A stretch of 64,000 bases of DNA from Pseudomonas sp. MYb118 (GTDB taxonomy: Bacteria > Pseudomonadota > Gammaproteobacteria > Pseudomonadales > Pseudomonadaceae), in assembly GCF_040947875.1 (NCBI RefSeq), contig NZ_JBFRXN010000002.1, forward strand, positions 62,001-126,000, given 5' to 3'. Under the pieces are notes generated by a model, which saw nothing but the letters and a program-made list of their open reading frames with translations, was not told the origin of the DNA and searched no databases. The translations under genes and the position numbers were made by a program. Position 1 is the first letter of the stretch; each line of letters begins with the position of its first letter. Below are positions 37,805 through 47,029 of the stretch, in pieces.

Positions 37805-37986
37805 TTATCCAGGCGCTCGTCGGTGGTCAGGGTGCGGGCTTCGGTTTCCAGCATCACCGGGATACCGTCGCGGATCGGGTACGCAAGGCCAGCGCCCTTG
37901 CTGATCAGCTCGGTTTTGTCGGCGCTGAGTTTGAGCGGGCCTTTGCAGATCGGGCAAGCGAGGATGTCGAGCAGTTTGGTGTCCAT
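37801..37986 (-). CDS. Trm112-family protein (YcaR-like)
   Basis: The 61-residue protein starts [20 protein letters not shown] and has a CPIC metal-type pair but lacks a second Cys pair. YAYPI-type [13 protein letters not shown] is the family core. The ATG at 37986 is preferred over one two codons upstream because AGGGA is six bases away. The E. coli homologue YcaR sits between lpxK and kdsB in the same order. The Trm112 fold suggests a partner role for a methyltransferase, but the bacterial role is not established. Confidence 0.9.
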   Translation of the reverse strand: MDTKLLDILACPICKGPLKLSADKTELISKGAGLAYPIRDGIPVMLETEARTLTTDERLDK

Positions 37987-38010
37987 GAGCATTCCCTGGA
38001 GAACAACGAT

Positions 38011-39021
38011 TTAAGGCAAAAGACGAGCCGGCAGCAGACGCATCAACTGCGTATCGAACCAGGCCACGAAGGCCGGTGATGGCGCAGCATCGACGGTCAG
38101 GTACCACCAATCGGCAGCGGCGAAGGCACGGCACTTCACCGCGTCCTTTTCAGTCATCACCAACGGCAATGACGGTGTGAAATTCAAGGCCTGCACGCTG
38201 TATTCGGCGTGGTCGGCAAACGCATGGGGAACAGGCCGCCAGTGTAGCGTTTCGAGGGTCGTGAAGAAACGCTGCGGGTTGCCGATCCCGGCCACCGCGT
38301 GCAGCGCCTGGCCTGGCGGGAAGTGATCGAGGGGCCGTCGTTCACCGCTTTGCAGGTTGACCAGGGCACTGGGCTGCAAGGTGAAGGCAAAGCCGTCCGC
38401 ACGGTCATCGGCAGCGCCGTTGTACAGCACGGCATCGACGCTTTGCAGGCGCTCGGCCGGCTCGCGCAGTGGCCCGGCCGGCAGGCAGCGCTGGTTGCCC
38501 AGGCCGCGGGCGGCGTCGATCAGCACCAGTTCCAGGTCACGGGCCAGGCGGTAATGCTGCATGCCATCGTCGGAGAGGATCAGGTCCAGCGGCTCACTGG
38601 CCAACAGCGCCTTGACCGCACTGCTGCGGTCCGGGTCGATCATCAGCGGCACGCCGGTACGCTGCACGATCAACAGCGGCTCATCGCCAGCCACGGCGGC
38701 GTCCTGATCGGCCGCGACGCGCCACGGCAGTTGCGGCGGCTTGGCGCCATAGCCGCGACTGACCACACCGACCCGCAGGCCGCTGCGCTGGCAATGTTCG
38801 ATCATCCACAGAATCAGCGGCGTCTTGCCGGTGCCGCCGACGGTGATGTTGCCGACCACGATCAACGGCACCGGCGGTTGATAGATGTCACCCTCGCCCG
38901 CCAGGAAGCGCTCGCGCTTGCGCGTGACCACACGCCGGTACAGCCATTCCAGCGGCCGCAACAGTTTCAGGGCTGGATGGCCCTGATACCACGCGGCAAG
39001 CAAACGATCGGACATGGCCAT
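38011..39021 (-). CDS. lpxK: tetraacyldisaccharide 4'-kinase
   Basis: The 336-residue lipid A kinase has an N-terminal amphipathic membrane-binding helix. Walker A is [18 protein letters not shown] and the catalytic [19 protein letters not shown] block follows. It phosphorylates the lipid A disaccharide at 4'. The ATG at 39021 shares a base with the exbD-like stop codon; the ATG two codons later is also possible. Confidence 0.95.
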   Translation of the reverse strand: MAMSDRLLAAWYQGHPALKLLRPLEWLYRRVVTRKRERFLAGEGDIYQPPVPLIVVGNITVGGTGKTPLILWMIEHCQRSGLRVGVVSRGYGAKPPQLPWRVAADQDAAVAGDEPLLIVQRTGVPLMIDPDRSSAVKALLASEPLDLILSDDGMQHYRLARDLELVLIDAARGLGNQRCLPAGPLREPAERLQSVDAVLYNGAADDRADGFAFTLQPSALVNLQSGERRPLDHFPPGQALHAVAGIGNPQRFFTTLETLHWRPVPHAFADHAEYSVQALNFTPSLPLVMTEKDAVKCRAFAAADWWYLTVDAAPSPAFVAWFDTQLMRLLPARLLP

Positions 39022-39452
39022 CAGGGCGCGGGCGGCGCCGCCTCGACTGTGGTCATGCGCAGGTGGCTGAAGCCCAGTTTGCCGGCGGCGTCCATGGCGG
39101 TGATCACCGACTGATGCTGGGTCTTGCCATCGGCGCTGATGGACAACGGCAGGTTGGTGTCACCACCGGATTCCTTCTGCAACGCGTCAATGACGGTCGC
39201 CAGGTCGCTCTTTGGCAGGATCTGGTTATTCAGCGAAAACACGCCGTCGGCATTGATGGTCAGGTCCAGGTGCTTGGCCTGCTGATCATCGGCCGACGCA
39301 CCGGTGACCGCCTCCGGCAGTTCGACACGCAACTGGGTCTCGCGGGTGAAGGTGGTGGTCACGACGAAAAACAGCAGCAGGATAAACACCACGTCGATCA
39401 GCGACGCGAGGTTGATGTCCACGTTCTCCCGTTGCTTGCGGCGGAATTTCAC
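39021..39452 (-). CDS. ExbD/TolR-family biopolymer transport protein
   Basis: The 143-residue protein has a short basic N-terminus, then one membrane helix ([23 protein letters not shown]) with the functionally critical Asp of this family in SLIDVV. A periplasmic domain follows. Together with the upstream ExbB/TolQ-like protein it would use proton flow to drive an envelope process. Its location before lpxK-kdsB suggests a link with lipopolysaccharide or outer-membrane assembly, which is an inference. It overlaps the exbB-like gene by 4 bp. Confidence 0.9.
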   Translation of the reverse strand: MKFRRKQRENVDINLASLIDVVFILLLFFVVTTTFTRETQLRVELPEAVTGASADDQQAKHLDLTINADGVFSLNNQILPKSDLATVIDALQKESGGDTNLPLSISADGKTQHQSVITAMDAAGKLGFSHLRMTTVEAAPPAP

Positions 39453-40087
39453 GCTTTTTTGCCCTCGTACAGGTCCACGTCACGATCGCCCTGCACGACT
39501 TCAACCAGCTTGATCGCTTCCTGTTCCATGCCCACCACCAGCTCATCAATGCGCCGTTGCAGGAAACGGTGGAAGAACACCGACGGGATACCGACCATCA
39601 GGCCCGCTGCGGTGGTGATCAGGGCCTTGGAAATACCCCCGGCCAGCACGGCGGCGTTGGTGGTCATGCCGGTGCCCATGAAGGCGCTGAAAATGTCGAT
39701 CATGCCCAGCACCGTACCGAGCAGGCCCAGCAGCGGGGCCATGGCGGCGATGGTGCCCAGTGCGTTGATGTAGCGTTCAAGTTCGTGAATCACCCGCGCG
39801 GCGGCCTCTTCAATGCACTCTTTCATGATCTCGCGACCATGCTTGGAGTTGGCCAGGCCCGCCGCGAGGATTTCGCCCAGTGGCGAGTTGGCGCGCAGTT
39901 CCTTGAGCTTTTCCTTATTGAGCTGCTTGTCCTTGATCCACACCCAGACCTGGCCGAGCAGATAGTCCGGGGTCACACGGCTGGCGCGCAGGGTCCACAG
40001 GCGCTCGGCGACAATCGCCATGGCCGCGATGGAACTCAGAATGATCGGCAGCATCATCCAGCCGCCGGATTTGACCAATTCCCACAC
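39449..40087 (-). CDS. MotA/TolQ/ExbB-family proton channel protein
   Basis: The 212-residue protein has three membrane segments: an N-terminal helix (MWELVKSGGWMMLPIILSS) and two late helices around LGTIAAMAPLLGLLGTVLGMIDIF and GGISKALITTAAGLMVGIPSVFF. Conserved Thr/Gly positions of the proton channel are visible. The GTG at 40087 is preferred because GAGGGG lies about nine bases upstream; a GTG ten codons earlier is possible. It pairs with the ExbD-like protein. It is distinct from the TonB-linked exbBD and from tolQR by genomic position. Confidence 0.9.
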   Translation of the reverse strand: MWELVKSGGWMMLPIILSSIAAMAIVAERLWTLRASRVTPDYLLGQVWVWIKDKQLNKEKLKELRANSPLGEILAAGLANSKHGREIMKECIEEAAARVIHELERYINALGTIAAMAPLLGLLGTVLGMIDIFSAFMGTGMTTNAAVLAGGISKALITTAAGLMVGIPSVFFHRFLQRRIDELVVGMEQEAIKLVEVVQGDRDVDLYEGKKA

Positions 40088-40185
40088 AGTGACAGTCCCC
40101 TCGAAAAAGTGCGCCACTCTAACATAGGGGGTCGGCGCACCGAAGACCGTGATGTCGCATCCGGTCGGGCTTTAATAACCGGTGG

Positions 40186-42408
40186 TTATGGCGGGGCTCG
40201 CCAGAAACGCCGTTGTTGACGCATCGTCCAGGCCGGTTCGAACAGCCCCAGGCGCAGACGAATGGCGCCCTGCTCGGCGCTGTCGTGGAGAGTCATGCCG
40301 CGTTTTCGATAGCGCGCCGTGACCGTAGGGTGCGGGTGGCCGAACGAATTGCCATGGCCGCGCGAGATCAGCACCGCCCGGGGTTGCAACGCCGCGAGCA
40401 GCGCCATCGACGACGAACTGCGGCTGCCGTGGTGGGGCGACTGCAACCAGTCGGTGGGCACGGCCAGGGGGCTGTCGAGCAGGACCTGCTCGGCCGCGAC
40501 GTCGATGTCGCCGGTCAGCAGCAGGCGCTCGCCGTTGGCCTCGATTTGCAGCACGCAGGATTGCTGGTTGCTGTCGGTCGCCCCGGACCATTGCCAGAGC
40601 TGGAACCTCACACCGTCCCAGGTCCATTGCTCCCCACTGGCGCACGCCTGCGCGTTCAATTCGGCGGGCAGTGCCAGCGGGTCACCGCTCAGGGTTCGCG
40701 CGACCGGCATTGCCTGGGCGACGGCCCTGGCCCCTCCCGCGTGATCGGCATCGCCGTGGCTGATCAGCATCAGGTCGAGCCCGCTGACGCCCAGCTTGCG
40801 CAAGGCTGGCACAACCACGCGCTCACCCAGGTCGAGGTCGCCGAAACGCGGCCCGGTGTCATACAGCAGCGTGTGATGGCGGGTTCGGATCAGAATCGCC
40901 AGCCCCTGGCCGACGTCCAGTTGCCAGACTTCGGCGACGCCTTCCGGCAGCGTCGACCTGGGGGGAAACACCAGCAACAGTAACAGCGGCCATCCCAACG
41001 GACGCAACGGCACGCCACGGGGCAGCAACAGCAGAATCGCGCCAAGACAACCCAGCGCCCATACCCAAGGCGCGATCGCGACGGGCTGCCATGCCGGTAC
41101 TTGCCCGGCCAGCCACCCAAGGGCCATGAACAACTTGTCGATCAGCCCGCCCGCCAGCCACAGCAGGCCTTCGCCTACATAAGGCAGCGGCAACAACAAG
41201 GTCCCGAGCAGGGCCAGTGGCAACACCAGCAGGCTGATCCAGGGCACCGCCAGCAAATTGGCCAGCGGACCGCTGAGGCTGATGGGCAGTCCCAATATCA
41301 GCAGCAGCGGCCCCAGGCCGATTGCAATCAGCCATTGCGCGCGGGTCCAGGCCTGCCACCATCGCCATGGGCCCAGGCGCCCGCCAAAGGTGAAGATCAG
41401 CACCGCCACCGCCGCGAAGGACAGCCAGAAACCCGGCTGCAGACTGACCAGAGGATCGAGCAGCAACACTGCATCGAGCGCCAGCAGCAACGGCCACCAG
41501 GCCCCCAGATGGCGAAAGCGCAGGCGCCACAGCAGCACCAGGCCGATCATCACACAGGCCCGCCGCACCGGCACCTCGAACCCGGCCAGCAGTCCATAGC
41601 CCAGCGCTGCGGCGAATGCCAGCCCACAGGCCCAGGGCAACCAGGGCAGGCGCGCCGGCCACAGACCGTAGCGGGCCAGCCCGGCAATCAGCAGATACAC
41701 CACGCCGGCGAGCAGACCGATGTGTTGCCCGGAGATCACCAGCAAATGCACGGTGCCGGTGTCTTGCAGCACCTGCCAATCTTCACGATCAAGCCCGGCG
41801 CCATCGCCCAGCACCAGCGCCGCCAGCGCGCCCGCCCGGCCCTGGGCGTCCACCGCCTGCAAACGCTGGCGGACGCTGTCGCGCCAGGCCCAACGCGCTT
41901 GCGCAAGGCGCTGGCCATCCTTGATCGTGCCGGTGGCGCCAATGCGTTGCGCCAGCAGCCAGGCGTCGTAATCGAAGGCATGGGGGTTGAGCAGCCCGGA
42001 CGGGCGCTTGAACTTCACCGCCAGCCGCCAGCGCTCGCCGCTGCTGACCGGCGGCCCGCCGTACCAGGCCAGGCGCAGCCGTGGTGGCAGGTTTTCCTGG
42101 CGTGAGCGCACGTCTGCCAACTCAAAGCGCACCACTTGATCGCTGCTCGCGGGCAACCCCACCACCCGCCCCTCGACCCAACGGGTTTCACCGTCGAGTT
42201 CAGCCGGCAGGCGATCGTCCAGCGCCCACTGCGCCTGGGCGCCGGCCCAACTCAAGCCGAACAGGAAAAACGCCAGGGGGTAGGTCCTGAACGGCAGCAA
42301 CATCAAACCCACTACGGGCAACGCCCACCACAACCCCGCCGGCGGTAGCGCCGGCAAAAAACGCAGGGCCAGCAAACCCAGCGCCAGCGCCATCATCCCT
42401 GTGCGCAT
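40186..42408 (-). CDS. comEC: DNA internalization-related competence protein ComEC/Rec2
   Basis: The 740-residue membrane protein has an N-terminal DUF4131 region. The Competence domain, with many helices, spans about residues 190-460 (LLVISGQHIGLLAG is the hallmark). A C-terminal metallo-beta-lactamase domain has the LMISHGDADHAGGARA and SPHHGSRSSSS metal motifs. It forms the channel through which single-stranded DNA enters during natural transformation. The ATG at 42408 with AAGGACGG upstream is chosen over an earlier in-frame ATG. Full length suggests the gene is functional, though competence has rarely been seen in this group. Confidence 0.93.
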   Translation of the reverse strand: MRTGMMALALGLLALRFLPALPPAGLWWALPVVGLMLLPFRTYPLAFFLFGLSWAGAQAQWALDDRLPAELDGETRWVEGRVVGLPASSDQVVRFELADVRSRQENLPPRLRLAWYGGPPVSSGERWRLAVKFKRPSGLLNPHAFDYDAWLLAQRIGATGTIKDGQRLAQARWAWRDSVRQRLQAVDAQGRAGALAALVLGDGAGLDREDWQVLQDTGTVHLLVISGQHIGLLAGVVYLLIAGLARYGLWPARLPWLPWACGLAFAAALGYGLLAGFEVPVRRACVMIGLVLLWRLRFRHLGAWWPLLLALDAVLLLDPLVSLQPGFWLSFAAVAVLIFTFGGRLGPWRWWQAWTRAQWLIAIGLGPLLLILGLPISLSGPLANLLAVPWISLLVLPLALLGTLLLPLPYVGEGLLWLAGGLIDKLFMALGWLAGQVPAWQPVAIAPWVWALGCLGAILLLLPRGVPLRPLGWPLLLLLVFPPRSTLPEGVAEVWQLDVGQGLAILIRTRHHTLLYDTGPRFGDLDLGERVVVPALRKLGVSGLDLMLISHGDADHAGGARAVAQAMPVARTLSGDPLALPAELNAQACASGEQWTWDGVRFQLWQWSGATDSNQQSCVLQIEANGERLLLTGDIDVAAEQVLLDSPLAVPTDWLQSPHHGSRSSSSMALLAALQPRAVLISRGHGNSFGHPHPTVTARYRKRGMTLHDSAEQGAIRLRLGLFEPAWTMRQQRRFWRAPP

Positions 42409-42544
42409 AAGCCCGTCCTTGAGAGTTCCCTCCCAAGTCATAGCCGGCTTGCGGCACGAGCATGGTTAATAATTGTCACAAACTCTGAATAGGCGGCTCT
42501 TAGAATCCAGACATACTTGCCGCCTTGACCGACCGAGAAGCCTT

Positions 42545-43063
42545 ATGCCCCGGCGCTTATTCAAACGCTACATGCCAGACCCGACCAGCATCAGGGAACA
42601 TCAATCCTTACGCTTTCTCGGTACCCTGCTGCATGACCCGAACCTTTGGCACCTCAACCGACACTCGGTAGCGCGGGCCATGGCGGTGGGCCTGTTCGCG
42701 GCGTTCCTGCCGATCCCCATGCAGATGCTGGTGGCTGCGGCCCTCGCGGTCGTGGTGCGCGGCAACATGCCGATTGCCGTCAGCCTGGTCTGGCTGACCA
42801 ACCCGATCACCATGCCGGCGGTGTTCTTCTGCACCTACCAGATGGGCGCCTGGCTGATGAACGTCCCCGCCCGCACCTTGCCCGACGAACTGACCTGGGA
42901 ATGGATCAGCGGTGAACTGTCGACGTTGTGGCAGCCGTTCCTGCTGGGCTCGGTGGTCACCGGCCTGCTGCTGGGTGCACTCGCCTATTGCCTGGTGATG
43001 GTGTATTGGCGTTGGTGGGTCAGCCGACAGTGGGCCAGGCGCAAGAAAAAGCGTATGCAATGA
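42545..43063 (+). CDS. DUF2062 domain-containing membrane protein
   Basis: The 172-residue protein has two or three membrane helices and the DUF2062 features SVARAMAVGLFAAFLPIPMQ and LVWLTNPITMPAVFFCTYQMG. The C-terminus is strongly basic (RRKKKRM). The gene is divergent from comEC, as in other pseudomonads. Function is unknown. A terminator follows directly. Confidence 0.88.
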   Translation: MPRRLFKRYMPDPTSIREHQSLRFLGTLLHDPNLWHLNRHSVARAMAVGLFAAFLPIPMQMLVAAALAVVVRGNMPIAVSLVWLTNPITMPAVFFCTYQMGAWLMNVPARTLPDELTWEWISGELSTLWQPFLLGSVVTGLLLGALAYCLVMVYWRWWVSRQWARRKKKRMQ

Positions 43064-43067
43064 ACAC

Positions 43068-43093
43068 AAAAGGCCTCCATCTGGAGGCCTTTT
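43068..43093 (+). terminator. rho-independent terminator of the DUF2062 gene
   Basis: AAAAGGCCTCC pairs with GGAGGCCTTTT, starting 5 bp after the stop codon. Confidence 0.92.
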
Positions 43094-43109
43094 CAATTGC
43101 ACAACACAA

Positions 43110-43597
43110 CCCCTGTAGGAGCGAGCACGCTCGCGATGGTGGCCCAGACACCACGGGCATCGCGAGCAAGCTCGCTCCTACAGTAGATCAAGATCAAAAG
43201 CGTTACGCCGTCCCCTGTAGGAGCGAGCTTGCTCGCGATGGTGGCCCCGGCACCGCGGGCATCCAGACAGCCCGCGTCATCGTTCACGACCATCGCGAGC
43301 AAGCCCGCTCCCACAGAAGATCAAGATCAAAAGCGTTGTGCGGTCCCTTGTAGGAGCGAGCTTGCTCGCGATGAAAGCCCAGACACCGCAGGCATCCAGA
43401 CAGCCCGCATCATCGTTAACGACCATCGCGAGCAAGCCCGCTCCCACAGAAGATCAAGGTCAAAAGCGTTGTGCGGTCCCCTGTAGGAGCGAGCTTGCTC
43501 GCGATGGTGGCCCAGGCACCGCGGGCATTCAGACAGCCAGCGTTATCGTTAGCGACCATCGCGACGGTTCGACGCTTCGACAGGCTCGCTCCCACAG
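43110..43597. repeat. REP array between the DUF2062 and ABC-2 permease genes
   Basis: At least eight REPs alternate in orientation. Spacers such as AGATCAAGATCAAAAGCGTT and GCATCCAGACAGCCCGC recur every 125-135 bp. The last REP (43557-43597) has the extended hairpin GACGGTTCGACGCTTCGACA, the same rare variant found in the array after rne. The stretch contains no gene. Confidence 0.9.
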
Positions 43598-43622
43598 AGG
43601 GGGGAATGCGCAGCATTGGGGG

Positions 43623-44402
43623 TTAAGTCCGCATCCCCCGCCCACTCACCAGCAGTCGTGCGCAGCCGATGTACAGCACCACCGTGGCCACCAGCATGAA
43701 CGTAATCGCCACACTGATCCTGATGTCCGAAACCCCCAGGATGCCAAAGCGGAACGCATTGACCATGTGCAGCACCGGGTTGGCCAACGATACGGTCTGC
43801 CAGAACGGCGACAGCAGGGAAATCGAATAGAACACCCCACCCAGGTACGTCAGCGGCGTCAGGACAAAGGTCGGAATGATCGAAATATCATCGAAGTTGC
43901 GCGCAAACACGGCGTTGATAAAGCCCAGCAGCGAGAAGATCGTCGCCGTCAGCACCACTACCAGGATGGTCACGCCCAGGTGATGCACCTGCAAATGGGT
44001 GAAGAACATCGACAACACCGTGACGATCAGCCCGACCATCAACCCGCGTAGCACGCCGCCCAGGGTAAAGCCGATCAGAATCGTGTGCGGCGACACCGGC
44101 GACACCATCAGTTCCTCGATGGAGCGCTGGAACTTGCTGCCGAAGAAGCTCGATACCACGTTGCCGTAGGAGTTGGTGATCACCGACATCATGATCAGCC
44201 CCGGCACAATGTACTCCATGTAGCTGAAGCCACCCATGTCACCGATCTGCCGGCCGATCAGGTTGCCGAAGATCACGAAGTACAGAACCATCGTGATGGC
44301 CGGTGGCAGCAAGGTCTGTGGCCAGATGCGGGTGAAGCGCCGGACCTCACGGTAAACGATGGTGTTGAGGGCGACGAGGTTGGGTCGCAGCTCGGAATTC
44401 AT
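43623..44402 (-). CDS. ABC-2 type transporter permease (YadH-like)
   Basis: The 259-residue protein has six hydrophobic segments and the ABC-2 signature FFGSKFQRSIEELMVSPVSPH near residue 90, plus TPLTYLGGVFYSISLLSPFW. This is the membrane half of an exporter related to YadGH and drug/polysaccharide efflux systems. It starts 4 bp inside the ATPase gene. The substrate is unknown. The PAO1 counterpart is probably PA2811 (from memory). Confidence 0.88.
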   Translation of the reverse strand: MNSELRPNLVALNTIVYREVRRFTRIWPQTLLPPAITMVLYFVIFGNLIGRQIGDMGGFSYMEYIVPGLIMMSVITNSYGNVVSSFFGSKFQRSIEELMVSPVSPHTILIGFTLGGVLRGLMVGLIVTVLSMFFTHLQVHHLGVTILVVVLTATIFSLLGFINAVFARNFDDISIIPTFVLTPLTYLGGVFYSISLLSPFWQTVSLANPVLHMVNAFRFGILGVSDIRISVAITFMLVATVVLYIGCARLLVSGRGMRT

Positions 44403-45331
44403 ACCGCCACCTTCGACAGATTTTTCTCCACCAGGGACACGAACAACTCCTCGAGGCGATTGGTTTTGTTACGCAGGCTCAGCACTTCGATGTTCTGCTG
44501 GGCCAGCTGGGTGAACAGCGCCGTGATGCCCATGGTCTTCTCGACCTGCACCTCGAGGGTGTGCGCATCGAGCAATCGGCTCGGGTAACCGAGCAACTGC
44601 GGGGCAACGCTCAGGGCGTTCTTGGTGTCGAGCAGGAAGGTCTCCACATGCAACTGGCCGAGCAGCTGTTTCATGCTGGTGTTCTCGACGATGGTGCCGT
44701 GGTCGATGATGCCGATGTGGCGGCACAACTGCTCGGCCTCTTCCAGGTAATGCGTGGTGAGGATGATGGTGATGCCTTTCTGGTTCAGCTCGGTGAGGAA
44801 CGACCACATCGAGCGACGCAGCTCGATGTCCACCCCCGCCGTCGGCTCGTCGAGGATCAGCAGGCGCGGTTCGTGGACCAGGGCGCGGGCAATCATCAGG
44901 CGCCGCTTCATGCCACCGGACAGGGACCGCGACGGCACATCGCGCTTGTCCCACAGGCCAAGCTGAGTCAGGTACTGCTCGGCGCGTTCCTTGGCGATTT
45001 TGGGCGGGATGCCGTAATAGCCGGCCTGGGTCACGACGATGTCGAAGGTCTTTTCGAACTGATTGAAGTTGAATTCCTGCGGCACCACACCGATGGAGCG
45101 CTTGAGCTGTGCAGGGTTCCTGTCCAGGTCGTGACCAAAGATATTCACCGTGCCGCTGGTCTTGTTCACCAGGGTCGAAAGAATGCCGATGGTCGTGGAT
45201 TTGCCGGCGCCGTTGGGGCCGAGCAAGGCGAAAAAGTCACCTTCGGCGACGTCCAGATCGATACCACTCAGGGCCTGGAAACCGTTGCCGTAGGTTTTGG
45301 TTAGCTGCCGGATGGACAGAGCGGAACTCAT
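44399..45331 (-). CDS. ABC transporter ATP-binding protein (YadG-like)
   Basis: The 310-residue protein has Walker A LGPNGAGKSTT, Q-loop VVPQEFNFN, signature SLSGGMKRRLMIARAL, Walker B LLILDEPTAGVD and the H-loop His in LTTHYLEEAE. The domain beyond residue 220 is the extended DrrA/CcmA-type C-terminus. It drives the adjacent ABC-2 permease. The ATG at 45331 gives the normal N-terminus (SIRQLTKTYGNGFQAL). Confidence 0.9.
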   Translation of the reverse strand: MSSALSIRQLTKTYGNGFQALSGIDLDVAEGDFFALLGPNGAGKSTTIGILSTLVNKTSGTVNIFGHDLDRNPAQLKRSIGVVPQEFNFNQFEKTFDIVVTQAGYYGIPPKIAKERAEQYLTQLGLWDKRDVPSRSLSGGMKRRLMIARALVHEPRLLILDEPTAGVDIELRRSMWSFLTELNQKGITIILTTHYLEEAEQLCRHIGIIDHGTIVENTSMKQLLGQLHVETFLLDTKNALSVAPQLLGYPSRLLDAHTLEVQVEKTMGITALFTQLAQQNIEVLSLRNKTNRLEELFVSLVEKNLSKVAV

Positions 45332-45454
45332 ATCGGATTTACGCACCGGAAAAGAAAAAATGAGGGTGGGCGACGCGCAAGGCACCGCGGCGAATTGACG
45401 CAATGGTGCTTGCCGCCGCCACACAAGTACAGTGAAGTGTGTCGATAGTAAGTA

Positions 45455-46078
45455 TTAAGTCAACGCGGTCATGACGGCTTTTTTATACGCCGCACGCGCT
45501 TTCAGCCGTGCGTACCAGGCCTCGAGATGAGGCTGCGGGGCACGCTCGATGGGCATTTCGAACCAGGCATAAATGAAACTGCCCAGGGGAATATCGCCCA
45601 TGCCGATCTCGTCACCGGACAGGTAAGGCTTGAGTGCCAGCGCCTCATCGGCCATCGCCAGCAGTGTGTCGCACTCTTTGATCGCGGCATGGATGGCGGG
45701 CCAGTCCTGCTGCTCCGCCGGCGTGCGCAGGACACCCCAGAACACCGTGCGGAACGGGCCGGCAAAACTGGACGTGGTCCAGTCCATCCATTGTTCGGCA
45801 ATGGCGCGCGCCTTGAGATCGGTGGGGTACCACGCGGTGTAGCCAGCATGGCTGGCCATCAGGTAACGCACGATGGCATTGGATTCCCACAGCACGAACC
45901 CTTCATCCTCGATGACCGGCACCCGGCCGTTGGGATTCATCGCCCGGTACTGCGGCGTGTCCACGACACCGAAGGCGCCGCCCGCGTCGATGGATTCGTA
46001 GGGCAGATTGAGCTCCTCGGCGGCCCACAACGCCTTCCTGACATTCGACGAATTTTTCCGACCCCAGATCTTCAGCAT
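45455..46078 (-). CDS. glutathione S-transferase family protein
   Basis: The 207-residue protein has an N-terminal thioredoxin-like domain (MLKIWGRKNSSNVRKALWAAEEL, then NPNGRVPVIEDEGFVLWESNAI with the cis-Pro and Glu-Ser glutathione contacts). The C-terminal domain is all-helical. The SSN near residue 10 provides a candidate catalytic Ser. It is a cytosolic enzyme with unknown electrophile substrate, probably the PA2813 counterpart by order. Confidence 0.88.
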   Translation of the reverse strand: MLKIWGRKNSSNVRKALWAAEELNLPYESIDAGGAFGVVDTPQYRAMNPNGRVPVIEDEGFVLWESNAIVRYLMASHAGYTAWYPTDLKARAIAEQWMDWTTSSFAGPFRTVFWGVLRTPAEQQDWPAIHAAIKECDTLLAMADEALALKPYLSGDEIGMGDIPLGSFIYAWFEMPIERAPQPHLEAWYARLKARAAYKKAVMTALT

Positions 46079-46121
46079 GTCTGCCTCTTTATGGATGAAT
46101 GCGCAGGCAGCATACGCCGGA

Positions 46122-46781
46122 TCAGGCGCGACTCAAATCGCTCTGCATATCACCCAGCAGCGCTGGCAATGCTTCGCTGAACAGATGCGGGTAGCACTTT
46201 TGCAGGTGCTCGAAAAAGAAGGTTTCCGGCACGTCGGCGAACTGGCCGTGATCAATCAGGTATTCCATCAAGTGCTCGCCATCGCGATTGAACGGGTGGA
46301 AAACACTGTCGTTAATGCCATCGAATTCCAGCGGCGCCACGTTGAACAGTTCGCACAGTTGCTCGTTGAATGCCGGCGTGGCCTTGACCCAGCGGCCGTT
46401 CAGGAACAGTTCGGTATAACCGTGCATGGCGAACACATCGCTCTTGAGCAACTGCAGCAAACGCGGGGTCGACAAATGATTGCGCACATCCGCCAGGCCG
46501 ATCCGCGCGGGAATCCCGCAATGGCGGGCCGCGCCGGCCAGCAAGGTGGCCTTGGGCACACAGTAACTTTCCCCGGCGGCCAGCGCATGACTGCCGCGCA
46601 GGGTGTCCGGATCACGGCTGAAGGTGTAAGGGTTGTAGCGCACGGCCTCGCGCACCGCGTAATACAGATTGATCGCCTGCTCCAGCGGATCGCGGCTTGT
46701 TCCGCGGTGTTTTTCGGCGAACTCCACCACCGACGGATGGTCACTATCGGTGAAGCGGCCGGGTCTCAGATACTCGTGCAT
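46122..46781 (-). CDS. transglutaminase-like cysteine peptidase-fold protein
   Basis: The 219-residue protein has the catalytic-Cys block AAGESYCVPKATLLAGAARHCGIPARIG and the His block FAMHGYTELFLNGRWVKATPAFN. The third triad position, often Asp as in WVxxDPT, reads Thr-Pro here. The ATG at 46781 has AGGAG eight bases upstream. It has no signal peptide, so it is cytoplasmic. The family includes bacterial peptidases and amidases of unknown substrate. It lies between the GST and fadE. Confidence 0.8.
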   Translation of the reverse strand: MHEYLRPGRFTDSDHPSVVEFAEKHRGTSRDPLEQAINLYYAVREAVRYNPYTFSRDPDTLRGSHALAAGESYCVPKATLLAGAARHCGIPARIGLADVRNHLSTPRLLQLLKSDVFAMHGYTELFLNGRWVKATPAFNEQLCELFNVAPLEFDGINDSVFHPFNRDGEHLMEYLIDHGQFADVPETFFFEHLQKCYPHLFSEALPALLGDMQSDLSRA

Positions 46782-47029
46782 GGGATCAATCTCCTGGGCA
46801 AGCCACGAGTCTAGCGAGAGGTTCAGCACAGAGATAACGACGTTTCGGCCAAACTTGGACGCTTTGTCGCCCACCTCTCGAACGATTGGCGCCGCTTGCT
46901 GCCAACCGCTCCTACAAACTCATTAAAGGTTTCCCACGATTTCAATCACACCGCTCTGACCACCCTCTTTCGCGGATGCCGTCTAAGCTCTGAAGGTTGT
47001 TTTTGCCCTTGTTTCACGGAGGATTAAAT

